Below, piece after piece: positions 36,672 to 47,414 of a stretch of 64,000 nucleotides of DNA. Source of the stretch: Mytilus trossulus (Eukaryota > Mollusca > Bivalvia > Mytilida > Mytilidae); NCBI RefSeq assembly GCF_036588685.1, contig NC_086378.1, positions 74,293,127 through 74,357,126 of the forward strand. The letters run 5' to 3'. Every line of letters begins with the position of its first letter. Within the stretch, counting starts at the first letter, position 1. The notes beneath the pieces are model-generated. The model was given only the letters and a program-made list of their open reading frames with translations. It did no database searches and was not told the origin of the DNA. Position numbers and translations under genes: made by a program.

Positions 36672-37488
36672 TACTGAGACAAAAAGTTTAGCAACACTTT
36701 TTTTTCAATTTTTCTTTTGTTGTTTCTGCAATTATTTTTTTTAAACATCATTGATATAATCCTTAGTTTCACCTGTTATTTTTAACAGTCTTCCTTTTTT
36801 TTCTGAATGATTGATTTCGCACCATTTTAGCCTTCCACGTGAAATTGATATTTTATCTTTTGTACCTGTACTTTTAAAACAAAATTAATTTTTTTTTTCA
36901 CTAACGTTCAAAAACACAGCACTTGTAAGAAAAACACTGAAAAGTTCGAAAAAATTGCATGGGGTGTCAACCTGGGCTCCCCGAAAAGGCTATTGGAATG
37001 GTTGATGCCAGAATGAGTGGTTCTGATGTCGTGGCTTGATTAAATGTGCATATGTCAACAGTTTAGAGACTAACAAACAGATATCGACAAATTGCAACTG
37101 CACGGGATAGGTCGATATGTCGTAGGCCAAGAAAAACTATCGCCAGGGAGGAGCGCTACTTTCGCTTTACATCAACACGTGACAAGTTGTTTCCGGCCGC
37201 AAGAGTAGTGCATTGACTAAAGGCAGCTGCTGGTGTGCCTGCCAATCCTTCATTGATGCACTTAGGGCATGGCCGAGAAATTGATTTTGAATAACATTAT
37301 ACTGATTTTCGCATATTGACCCTCCTGCGCTCCATACAAAGATAATCCTAATAAAGAGAGTGATAAATATTCATATTGCTTCTGACATGTCATAATTTGA
37401 TTTATTTATTATTAAAATCATATTTTGTTACAATTTTGTAATAAAATAAAATTTCATATTTTTGTTGCTAAACTTTTTTGGCTCAGTA
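36672..37488 (+). mobile_element. Decayed Tc1/mariner element with TIRs and TA target site
   Basis: TA at 36672-36673 and 37487-37488 flank CTGAGACAAAAAGTTTAGCA at the left and TGCTAAACTTTTTTGGCTCAG at the right, inverted repeats of about 22 bp. The 813-bp body keeps part of a Tc3-like transposase N-terminus near 36990-37210: GMVDARMSGSDVVA, LNVHMSTV, LTNRYRQIATARDR, CRRPRKTIAREER. This is the paired helix-turn-helix and GRPR-type linker region. Stops interrupt it and the whole DDE catalytic half is missing, so it is non-autonomous. Confidence 0.85.
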
Positions 37489-37632
37489 TATATGTATATT
37501 TTTAGGCCCTTCTACAACGAAATTTGTTTTACATGCACACGTATAAAAATTGCGGTTTTTATTCAACGCAATCATAGGTTTGAAATATATTGATGTGCTC
37601 TACGCGTAGTTATTTTTAGACGCGTAGTACCT

Positions 37633-37895
37633 ATTGTAAGAACCGGTTTAGATTTCGCGGGTAGTATATAAGTAAAGGAGCACTACGTTGATTACTACTA
37701 CAGTGTAGACATATTTACAGTAGTGTAGAATTGTTATGTAGTTCAGAGATCAATTGGATGATTGTGTATTAATTATGATATTTGTTTATTTTTAGATATT
37801 CTGTAAGGCCAGTGTACCATGAATTTTTTTATTTAGACAATAGTGGACGTTACGCATTTGCATTCAGTGAATCCAATATTTTGGTGGACAATGAA
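37633..37895 (+). mobile_element. Possible solo LTR
   Basis: A TGTAAGAACCGG start, a TATATAAG box at about 37665, and downstream ATTTTGGTGGACAATG resembling the LTR/primer-binding junction of retroviral-like elements; AATAAA follows near 37920. No internal coding region or second LTR is visible, and no TSD could be shown, so this is tentative. Confidence 0.2.
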
Positions 37896-38124
37896 AATTA
37901 TTGATGATTTAGTTTGTATAAATAAATGTTTAATAAAATGGACATGGTCACCATGCTGGACAAAATCAGAAATGTGTTTCTTTATTTTATTACAAAATAT
38001 ATAGTATACAGTTTAGGTTTGAAAAAGGTTTCAGAAAATAAGTAGCGATGTGCACATAAATACTTTATGTTCGTTTGAACAAGTGAATTAGAACATAACG
38101 TAGTTTTCAATTTAGACTCGTTTA

Positions 38125-38425
38125 TATATTTAAGGAATAACTGTAATATTTTTTCTGTCTATGAAGAAATAACATATTAAAAAATTTTGAGCACAATGAA
38201 TAATAGCGGGTTATTTAACAGTGTGCACCACATTTTTTGTGTTATTTCGAATAGACAGCAAAAATATTACAGACATTTCTTATAATTTAATTCTAAATTC
38301 CGTTTTAAACCGTAGAAAACCATGAAAAATGATGATGACGTCACGGCCACATGACTAAATTATGTCTATGGGCTGATAACAAAATAACGTCAGCTAATCC
38401 GAAGACGTGTTACATCCAAAATTAA
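38125..38425 (-). mobile_element. MITE-like element, copy B, with complete hairpin
   Basis: Inverted relative to the 9607 copy: CAGTGTGCACCACA, GATGACGTCACGGCCACATG, GGGCTGATAACAAAATAACG. CTGTAATATTTTTTCTGTCT (38141) pairs with AGACAGCAAAAATATTACAG (38255), so a long stem-loop surrounds the GCGGGTTATTTAACAGTGTG core. It ends directly at the next element. Confidence 0.65.
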
Positions 38426-38438
38426 AGTATATATATAT

Positions 38439-39700
38439 GTTACAATGAATTTGTATAATCAGTGATTATGTAGAATCCCTGAAATTTTCAGGGATTATGT
38501 AGAATCACTGGCCAGCTTAGGGATTATATATAATCACTAAAAATTTCAGGGATTATGTATAACCACTAGAAATAACGTCAGCGATTATACATAATAACTG
38601 GAATGAAGAAATAGTTTTATTTCTAAAGAAAATTAATAAAAGTCATATTAAAACAGCATTACCCTGTATAAACATGAATTGTAAAATGTAAAGCACAAAA
38701 TATCAAAATGATAACCCTATTGTTTTAAATGGTAGGCACAATATATTAGAATGTTAAACACAATGTATTTAAATGATATGCTAAAAATCTGTTTTTTACC
38801 AAAATATCTACATTTAAGAAGAAGAAAAATCTTCACAAATCGAATAAGATTTTATAACCCGCCTAAGAGAAATAAAGTGTTCAGAAAAAACATATGTAGG
38901 TACCCTCCCTCAAAAAAGGGAATTAGCAACCTCGAACTGGTTCGAGCAAGACACCATGTTTTTGGCCAGGCGATATCCTTTTTCAGACTTCTGATGAACA
39001 ATTACAAAATATGCTTTTTTGAGATTCTCTTTCCTTTTTTACCCTGTGGAATTGCTTTGAGAATATAACACCAAATGCCAGCATCCTCTAAAAAAAAAAT
39101 TTAATTGTCAATCCTTAGTTTTTTCTATACATTTAGATGTGAAAATTCTCTCTGTTTGAATTTCTTTTTCATTTGAACAAAAACAAAAAAATCAAAAAAC
39201 AGATGTTCCATAATCTAACTTCTTCACCATTTGTTTACATGTACCACGAATAACATGCTCTGTGGATTTACAAATAGGACATAAATATTCTTTTTTTACG
39301 CTGGCTGTTAATAAACAAACGATACATGTAAATTTATCGCTATAAAGGGAATCTTGGTATTATTAATTTTGAAGTCTTCAACTTTATCTCGAAACCCTGT
39401 GTTGGTTATATCTTTAAGATTATCCTCTGTGTTTAAAAGCAAAATTAAAGGAAAATGAAAGTACAAATTATAATTTGTCTATAGTTTTTTTTATCAAACA
39501 AAGGATCCTTAAATTATTCATAATCCCTGAAATTATATTCGGGAATTGGTAGAATAATTATTAAAATGTTCAGTGATTATGTAAAATCACAGGTCATTTT
39601 CATGGATTATATACAATTACTAATGATTTTAGTGATTCTACATATTCCCTGAAAAATCAAGGTTTCTACATAATCCCTGATTATACAAATTCACTGTAAC
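38439..39700. mobile_element. 1.26-kb TIR element with subterminal GATTATGTAGAATC repeats
   Basis: The left end GTTACAATGAATTTGTATAA pairs with the right end TTATACAAATTCACTGTAAC. Each end then carries several alternating copies of CAGGGATTATGTAGAATCAC-type motifs (left 38460-38600, right 39515-39690). It lies in a (TA)n tract, so a target duplication cannot be resolved. The interior keeps a broken minus-strand coding remnant. Family not recognised. Confidence 0.75.
38890..39440 (-). pseudogene. Broken coding remnant with Cys clusters inside the TIR element
   Basis: On the minus strand, about 39420-39230 reads KDITNTGFRDKVEDFKINNT, then after a frame change KFTCIVCLLTASVKKEYLCP and ICKSTEHVIRGTCKQMVKKL, a C-x2-C ... 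C-x2-C ... H ... C arrangement resembling a zinc cluster. Further 3', EDAGIWCYILKAIPQGKKGK is followed by stops. No frame is intact and no transposase catalytic motif is seen. It could be the decayed transposase or an accessory protein of this element. Confidence 0.3.
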
Positions 39701-40016
39701 ATATATTTATATATATATATACATATATATGCTATTTGCATGTACATCTACGAGTAATTATGTGAAGCTATAAAAACAATACCTTGAAAGAAAATGACGA
39801 AGGCTAACAAAACTTACCCAATGCAGTATGTTTCAAGTCTAAAGAATAAATAAGATATAATTTTGACAGTTGTGTAATCAGCTGCCTGTTATATTGTGAA
39901 ATTTGTCACGATATCTTGCACATGTTGCATAGTATTTAAAATAGATATTCAATCAATTAATTTCGATATTTAAATCGTATTCATGAAAAAAACAAGGATT
40001 AACGGAATGTACAAGA

Positions 40017-41147
40017 TACGGGGCGCCGAATGGGACTCTTGTGGTTTTGTACAAAATTCAATTCTGTCACAACAAAATCATTTTTGTCTTTCAAAACTAT
40101 GTGATACAGATTTGTTTTATGAGAACTTCAACCTTGTGATGACAAAATTATTTTTTTGTGGAAAAAAAATCATTTTTGTAGACAAAATTCATTTTCGTCA
40201 TGACAAAAGTCAATTGTCAAAAAGGTACAAAATTGATTTTTGTTACATGATATGGAAATTAAAACACAAAAGTGAATTGTGTAAGACAAGATTTAATTTT
40301 GTGAGACAAAATTGACTTTTGTGAAAAAGGTTCTAATATGACGTCCTTATTACGCTTTGTTAACAAAGCCGTATTCTAATGAGCACAAAAAATATGCTTG
40401 ACACATACGCAAGAACTCACTGCTTATATTAATGTTATTTCCATCGTTATCCTTTAAAATATATACATTTAGGCAGCTAACAAAAACTTTTATTATATAT
40501 TTTCATGAAACAACATATATTTATCCTGCTAGTAGTTTTTAAACTTATCAAATATGAAATGCAATGCACTGATTCCTCGAGGGGGAAATGGGAACAGCCA
40601 AAAAAAAATTACGGTAATTTCGTACGCTTCAACCTATAAAAATACTATATTTGTCCTATTAGAATCGAAATAATTCCTTCATGTCATGCTCTATGCTCAT
40701 TTTAACATGGGTAGGCATTATATTTGTCTCACAAAAGTCAATTTTGTCTCACAAAAGCCAATTTTGTCTCGCATAAGTCGATTGTGTATGCAAATTATTT
40801 CACAGAATCCAAACTAAACTAATCTGCATACAAAATTGACTTTTGTCGCCCAATTTTCAAATTAGGTTACAAAAGTCAAGTATGTGTAACAAAAATGAAT
40901 TTTGTCATGACAAAAGTTACTTTTGTCGAGTGAAAGGTACTTTTGTATGACAAAATTTTAAATTTGGATTATGCTACAAATTTTGTGAAACTGAACTCAT
41001 TTTTGTTGAACAAAAGTCACTTTTGTCCGTACAAAATTGAATTTCGAGTATAAAACCACAAGAGTCCCATTCGGCGCCCCGTACTTTTGTCCTTACAAAA
41101 TTGAATTTCGAGTACAAAACCACAAGAGTCCCATTCGGCGCCCCGTA
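40017..41147. mobile_element. Foldback-type element with about 45-bp TIRs and ACAAAAGTCA repeats
   Basis: The left end TACGGGGCGCCGAATGGGAC is matched by the right end GTCCCATTCGGCGCCCCGTA; homology continues through CTCTTGTGGTTTTGTAC. The right end is duplicated in tandem with a 64-bp period (ends at 41083 and 41147). The body is filled with near-palindromic ACAAAATTGACTTTTGT motifs in both orientations. Flanks ACAAGA and CAAGGA are similar but not a clean duplication. An open frame at 39983-40315 runs across this repeat and is not credible. Confidence 0.75.
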
Positions 41148-42499
41148 CAAGGACCTGACAAATTGTCCAAATTTTAATGTTTACAGAACCTTTCATATGT
41201 TAATGTCGGATTTTAGGTTTGTTTAAAATATTTTTTTAAAGAAGGATGGCTTTTTAAATGTTCTTTTGGGGGATTTAGTAAATTAAATCTTCTATAAAGA
41301 CTTCACAGTATCCTTGTATAACTCTGTATAACTATATGCATAACGAAACGTATTTCCTAATTATACACATTTATCTAATCAGCAATACAAACTATGCTTC
41401 AAAGCTGGGACTATTAAACTACACTGATACTATAGTCACGTGTGTCATTCGGTTTATCGAGATAAATGGGCGTGAAAGAATATCTAACGGCGGTCAAGTA
41501 TTGAGAGACGATCGTGAAAGTTCTGGTAACGGATCGTGAAAGGCGTTTAATGTACATTCTAGTTCAGAATCTTTGAAAAAATCGCTTAATTTTCAAAACG
41601 CGGAACAAATTCGAACAAAAAGAATATGTCTGTCAAAATGGTTTAATTTCATTAACATAACTGTGAAAGAAGATAAAGAAAATATGAAGTACTTTTTGAA
41701 AAAACACAAAAGGCGCAATGCGTGTCTATGAAATTAATTAAAAATAACACGCTTTGTGTACCTATAATGGGTCATATTTCAGAATATCCTGATATATTTG
41801 AAATTTAATTTTTGGTGTATCTGATAGTACAGTCAAATTAAAGTATGTTCTTCCATTAAAAGCGTTAATTTGTTTATGAAAACCTTGAATTTGTTGAATT
41901 TCCATCAAACTTGATCGTGAAAGATCAGGCAACGTATTTTGTCGATCGTGAAATAAAATGCGTGACCAGACTTAATACTAGTAATCAGAAATCAGTTTTT
42001 CTATTACCATTTGATAAATCTGCATATTGTTGAAGTCTGTAACTATTTTGACAATGATGAACATTACAGCTATTATCTTTTTTTTCTATTCAACACTTTA
42101 CCTCAAAAGTTAAAAAAAACAACTAATAACGTGTCTAAATAAGTGTGAAAGATTCAGCTCTGTGCATCAGTCTAGTGCACTTCAGGCACACCGACACTAG
42201 TTAGCCAATAATATGGAAAGTATGCAACGTTTAAACCAAAATGTTATCCATCAAACAAAAAATCATAGCAAAAACAGCACATTTCATGTGTAGTTTTGGA
42301 TTGAACGATAACCAACATTGTGTGCAACAGAACTTTTTAAGTTCTTTATAAACAACGCAGATAAGGATTGATTTAACTATATAGTACATATTATAGAATA
42401 CCAAAGCGCAAATGCTGTAATGTCTTGTTTGCTTTACTTATGATAGTATATGTGTTGAACGTCTATAATATCAAGGGTTTTACTAGAAGTGTCAAATGC

Positions 42500-43000
42500 G
42501 CTTAAGATTATCAATGTTTCATACAAAAAGGTCATGGTCAGATGAATCATGCCATACAGATCTCTACAAATATCCCATACATCAAATAAACGTGTTCCGA
42601 TCCTTACAGTGCCTTAGAAACTGACAAATGTAAAAGTTATGCTTGGCCAATTAATTCGAAACATAAGGTCAAAAGTATATGAACCCTGACCGACAGCCAG
42701 ACATAGACATCTTTCTATCATTTTATAAATCAAACACAATTGAAGTCATCGTGGTCATATAAGAAACATGCAGACAGACATGTACACCATACACAAAACA
42801 CCTTGTCGCTATTGCATACATGTATATATTCAAAAGGCCAAACAACATAAAACAAGCTTTAGTTGAAACCTTGCAAAAGTCAAAAATATACACTTTACAA
42901 TCATAACTACAGACAGTTATCCTCAAGCTTAACGAATCCTCGATACGGACTTGACCACTAAAATAAATCTTCATCCATGAAATGAGGCAAATTCAGAGTC
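42500..43000 (-). repeat. Degraded inverted copy of the GACCTTGACCTCA repeat family
   Basis: The minus strand reads TGGTGTACATGTCTGTCTGC, ATGATTCATCTGACCATGAC and GGTCAAGTCCGTATCGAGG, lines that resemble 27.2-28.3 kb. Nested inside the 3.15-kb TIR element. The 83-codon frame at 42974-42723 belongs to this repeat. Confidence 0.4.
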
Positions 43001-43164
43001 AGGTGAATCCTGTTTGACGGACATTTAGTTTATAGGATCCAATATACAAAATATGGGTATCCTATAACCCATGATAAGTGAGTACTTCACATGACGATAA
43101 AAAAAACTTCATCCTTCAATCATCCAACTATTTTACAAACAACATGTTCACGAACGCCCAAATA

Positions 43165-43600
43165 ATAATTTTAATGAATTTGCGCGTCTTGCGTACTAAA
43201 TTATAATTCTAGTACCTTTAACAACTATTTACGCCACTGGGTCGATGCCATTGCTGGTGGACGTTTCCTCCCCGAGGGTATCACCAGCCCCGTATTCAAC
43301 ACTTCGGTGATGAAATGAATACCAATAATGTGGTCATTTGATACAAATTTCTTGATTATAAAACTTTGAGTTTTTCGAAAAACTAAGGGTTACCATAGTC
43401 GTATTTGGTACAACTTTTAGGAATTTTGGATCCTCCATGCTCTTCAACTTTTTACTTGTTTGTCTTCATAAATATTTTGATATGAGCCTCACTGATGATT
43501 CTTGTGTAGATGAAACGTACGTCTGGCGTACTGAATTATAATCCTGGTACCTTTGATAACTATTTGTACTTGTACAAATAAAAATTTCCTGTTACCCCGC
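43165..43600 (+). repeat. Dispersed mussel repeat (GGTACCTTTGATAACTATTT family), over one unit
   Basis: Starts CGCGTCTTGCGTACTAAATT and after about 340 bp returns to ACGTCTGGCGTACTGAATTA. Between them: CACTGGGTCGATGCCATTGC, TGGTGGACGTTTCCTCCCCG and TTTTGGATCCTCCATGCTCT. From memory this is a very frequent Mytilus family that occurs in tandem. Nested in the 3.15-kb TIR element. Confidence 0.65.
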
Positions 43601-45010
43601 TTATTTCCCGAGAAAGCGATGATATGGATTGTTTTTATGCGCAGCAGTCCATTTTAGCTCCTCTTTGAGATCTAAACAAAAGTTTCAAGTTCCGGGTGTA
43701 ACAACTTGCAGTATACACTAACATACATTGGTGGATAATATAAAATTTGCTTTTTTGGCGACTGTACTACGTCCTACAGTGACATCGGAAGTTGCGTGGC
43801 ACCAAATCAACATTACAGGTAAGATTTATTTTGATAACTATATCATTTCAAGATATAAAATTGAGCCAATGTTGATGTTCTTTAGATAAGAAAATAAAAT
43901 ATTGTTTGGAATAATGCTAGCCATAAAAAAATATCAAACGTTTGATTTATATTTCGCGCTTCATTCTAAAACACGCACTGTCAGCAACATGAACGTCTTC
44001 GTAGCATCAGATCTTTCACGATCCTTTTCATGATCTTCAAAAATGCGGTACGTGTTCTTTCACGATCCAAAAAATCAATTTTGTGTGAATAGTTCTTTAT
44101 TCACCAAGTTTCAGATTATATTTATATAAAATAACTATGAGAACCGTTTAAATAATTCAAATACAATGCCCTTATTTTGATAAACGTAGTTTATTTAGTC
44201 GAATTTGTGAAAAAATCGTGTTTGTTTACATTTTTTATGTCATTGAAATGTCGAGAAGCAATCTGCCTTTTGTCGTTTTGTAATAACTGTGTACTTTTGA
44301 AACTGGATATTCTGACATACTGATCATAATGTTGAACCATTTTGACAGACAGTTTTATTTTGTCGTATATGTGTCTGTGCAATTAATTAAATTAGAATAT
44401 TTACTGATCTTTCATATATCTTCTCGATTAAATGTCTTTCACGATCCGTTACCAGAACTTTCACGATCGTCTCGCAATACTTGACTGCCGTTAGATATTC
44501 TTTCACGCCCATTTCTCTCGATAAACCGAATGACACCCGTGATAGTGTAATAGTCCCAGTTCAAAGTTACTGTTAAACAACTTACTACAGTGGTGGTGTG
44601 AATAAAAGCGGATACAAAAATATATGGGTAAAAGTACTTCAGACAACTTTTCCACTAGTAATTGTTTAAAAAATATTGCTATCATTGATCTAATTTAGAA
44701 AAAGGACTCACTACGACGGCTCAGGTCTGACAACTCGCGCAATTTATGAAAAGGGTTAAAACTCGTTGAATATAGGCAACTTCCAAGTCGCCCCACTAAT
44801 GAAAAATGATGCAATACCGTTGAATATAGGTCTGAGTCAAATTTCTATAATTAATTGTTTTCAAACCATCAACAAAACTTACTAATCAACTTTTCAACAA
44901 CAACAAACGTGGCTGACTTTCAATACTTTAACTGGCAAAAACAAGACACACGCTTAACTGCTAATGTTATGATTAGACATTCTCTTTGATACTATGTTAT
45001 TTGAACTTCA

Positions 45011-46880
45011 TTATATATATGTCGTGTACATTTTATTATTTTATACAGGTTATTACTTGTACAAATATTTTATACAAGTAATTACTTGTATGAAGCCACC
45101 ATACAGGTTATTACTTGTACAAATATAATTGTACAGGTAATTACCTGACAATTTTTTTGTGGAGAAAAAGATAATAACGTGTACAACTCACTATCTTTTA
45201 GTTATATTTGTTTCTTCTTATTTAAAACTCTTATCTTTGAGTTTGCTAGTCTGGATTTTTGTTCTCAATTGTTTATTAGTACATGTGATTGATTTTGAAA
45301 TGTTTGAGGTTTACAGACGAACGACGGACGTAAAGAAATAACATAAGCTAACATGACACCTTAATTTAGCTAAAAAGCTTGATGCAATCTAAATACGGAC
45401 TTATGGGGAAAGTGACAACGCCGTTAAAGTAAAAATAAATTGTAACCCTTCTAAAAATTATTTTCAAACATAAATCATTACAACCTTGTTGTCTGTTATA
45501 TGGTCCGATTGTTGTCTCTTTGACACATTTCCCATTTCCATTCTCAATTTTATACATGGTCACAATAATGTATGTGACCAACGGAAGCCCTTTTTTCAGA
45601 AGAAAATTAATGACAACACTGGAGTAACATCCCATGGTCTAAACCTTTCCGTTTTCTAGAATTCTTAATAAACTCTTAATCTAAATAATTATCTGTTTAA
45701 ATATCTTATTTCTTTGCACACGACAACGAAGCATGATACTAAATATCTGGCATTATACAGCAAGTTCAATCTTTTGTCTTTACATTTGCCTGTCTTAATG
45801 CCACCAGACAGCTGCAGTAAACGTGGCCTTGGCCAACTTTACGAAAGCAATTGTACATCTTTCCTGACGTTAACCCCAGTGTTTGCTCTTTCGACGGACC
45901 ACTGACTTTGAGGGTAACATGGTCTACCATGCACCAATTTTAGCTCTGGCAAAAGAAGTTTAAGTTCTGTAATACATTAGACTTACATTCACGTCAACTA
46001 TCACTTTGCAGAATATGTGGAGCCCATTAAGGTAAACAAACAAAAATGTCAGCGAGTTGGTAAGTCACTCCAGCTGCTCTTTTTGTCTTTAAAGTGTGCA
46101 GTACCCTAAAATTGGTGATCTTGGTAGTGCATGATCAACTTGGTTTCACCGCGACTTTTTTCAAAACACACTGTTCACACATCTGAATGAAAGTCTGAAA
46201 ATTTCTCTGCTGATATTGGATTTTTTTTTAACTCTTAATTTATATGTTTTGTGGATGCCTCGCCCCATGCTGAACTCCAGAATAAGCAGGTTTAATCAAA
46301 GGGTAAAAATCATCTACTGTACAATGATGAACTATTTCGTCTCCTTTGCGAGTCAGTTGTTCAAGAAGTATCTTTGAAGTGCAGTCTTTTTGGAAATTAA
46401 TTTTGCTTCTTTTACATTACTAAAAGATTCTCTGTATGTTTCACGTGTAAATATTGAATTATTAGAAGATTTATTATCATCACACAATTTAGGTACTTCA
46501 TCGTGAAATTTCTTTTTTTATATACTGTTTTCCATCTTTACAGTTTAGTTTTGACTACTAAACTGAACAGTTTTGCTCATATAAAGTGTACTCACACATT
46601 GAATGTGTGTACCCTTTGGCTAAGTTATTAATTATTTGTTAAAAGAGAAACGATTTGTTGTGAACTTCAAATAGACCGAGGTAAAATAATGATTTGTACA
46701 TGTTATTATCTTTTTCTCAGTAAAAATTGTACCAGTAATTACTTGTACAATTGTATTTGTACAAGTAATAACCTGTATGATGGCGTCATACAAGTATTTA
46801 CTTGTATACAATGTTTGTACAGGTAATAACCTGTTCAAAATAATAAGTAAACATGTACGCGACATATATATATATATATT
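45011..46880. mobile_element. 1.87-kb TIR element with palindromic CAGGTAATTACCTG motifs
   Basis: The left arm (45011-45187) and right arm (46691-46880, reversed) share TATATATATGTCG, TACAGGTTATTACTTGTAC, TACAAGTAATTACTTGTATG, CCATCATACAGGTTATTACT and GAAAAAGATAATAACGTG. The motif alternates in orientation within each arm, and CAGGTAATTACCTG (from about 45133) is a perfect 14-bp palindrome. The interior has no recognisable transposase; 45478-45560 is a nested mussel repeat. TA-rich ends hide any target duplication. Confidence 0.75.
45478..45560 (-). repeat. Dispersed mussel repeat fragment, nested
   Basis: Reverse complement of the 12403 copy: GTTGTCTCTTTGACACATTT then CCCATTTCCATTCTCAATTT. 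Confidence 0.6.
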
Positions 46881-46914
46881 AAATTTTCGATATTTAAGAA
46901 TTCTGCATCATGAG

Positions 46915-47290
46915 TGTAAGTTTTCAATTTGAGTGGGGCAATGTGGAAGACCTCTATAATATTTATCTGTATTTTTATCCTTTTCTTTTATAAGTGGAGG
47001 AGTTGGTAAACCAGTATTTGGGGATTTGGTTTGGAACGATTTGCTAGTGGAGCGATTCGGTGTGGGGCGATTTGCTAGTGGGGCGAGTTGTCTTGCTTCC
47101 ATTAAGATTATCTCGATTTGTCGAGTTATTGGAATACACAAAAAAAATGGTTGGACTGAACATGAACTGAAGGACTTGCTAATAATTCATTTGTCATGGT
47201 CCGACTTATTTTCTGGTCCGACTTATTTTTGGTCCGAGTTGTCGTGCGTTCCATTAAGTGATCACATGACCACAAAATGGTGGGTGGTTT
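46915..47290 (+). repeat. GC-richer repeat-like block (GGGGCGATTTGCTAGTGG / TGGTCCGACTTATTTT)
   Basis: Internal near-repeats: GGAACGATTTGCTAGTGGAG and GGGGCGATTTGCTAGTGGGG (47034, 47064), and TGGTCCGACTTATTTTCTGG followed by TGGTCCGACTTATTTTTGG (47198-47235). Related text (AACTCGGACCAA, TCGCCCCACTA) occurs near 14.5 and 44.8 kb. The open frames across it look repeat-derived. Confidence 0.35.
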
Positions 47291-47414
47291 TTAGACGGAA
47301 GTCGATAAAGTTTATGTTAATTTTGTTTTTAATTTTGGAGCACATCTGATAAATGAAAATGGTAATTTAAAAACACGAGAAACCACTACTTAAGATTGCA
47401 TGCTTTTATGCATT

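Larger units (their letters stand above)
41398..44566. mobile_element. 3.15-kb TIR transposon with perfect 7-bp target duplication
   Basis: TTCAAAG (41398-41404) and TTCAAAG (44560-44566) flank an element starting CTGGGACTATTA and ending TAATAGTCCCAG. Matching inner text includes GTGTCATTCGGTTTATCGAG, GGGCGTGAAAGAATATCTAA and GTTCTGGTAACGGATCGTGA, about 140 bp of good TIR. Weaker, diverged homology (GTCAAAATGGTT; further ATCGTGAAAG motifs at 41910 and 44015-44065) extends to about 550 bp at each side. The left TIR has a short insertion at 41418-41431. No intact transposase; the interior is largely other repeats. Confidence 0.85.

Noticed and set aside
38751..39068. Plus-strand ORF of 105 codons inside the TIR element
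   Set aside because: AT-rich with no motif; the opposite strand carries the more protein-like, though broken, reading.
39983..40315. Plus-strand ORF of 110 codons
   Set aside because: It begins before the foldback element and runs through its palindromic repeats; no plausible protein.
42723..42974. Minus-strand ORF of 83 codons
   Set aside because: Part of a degraded dispersed repeat resembling the 27.2-28.3 kb family.
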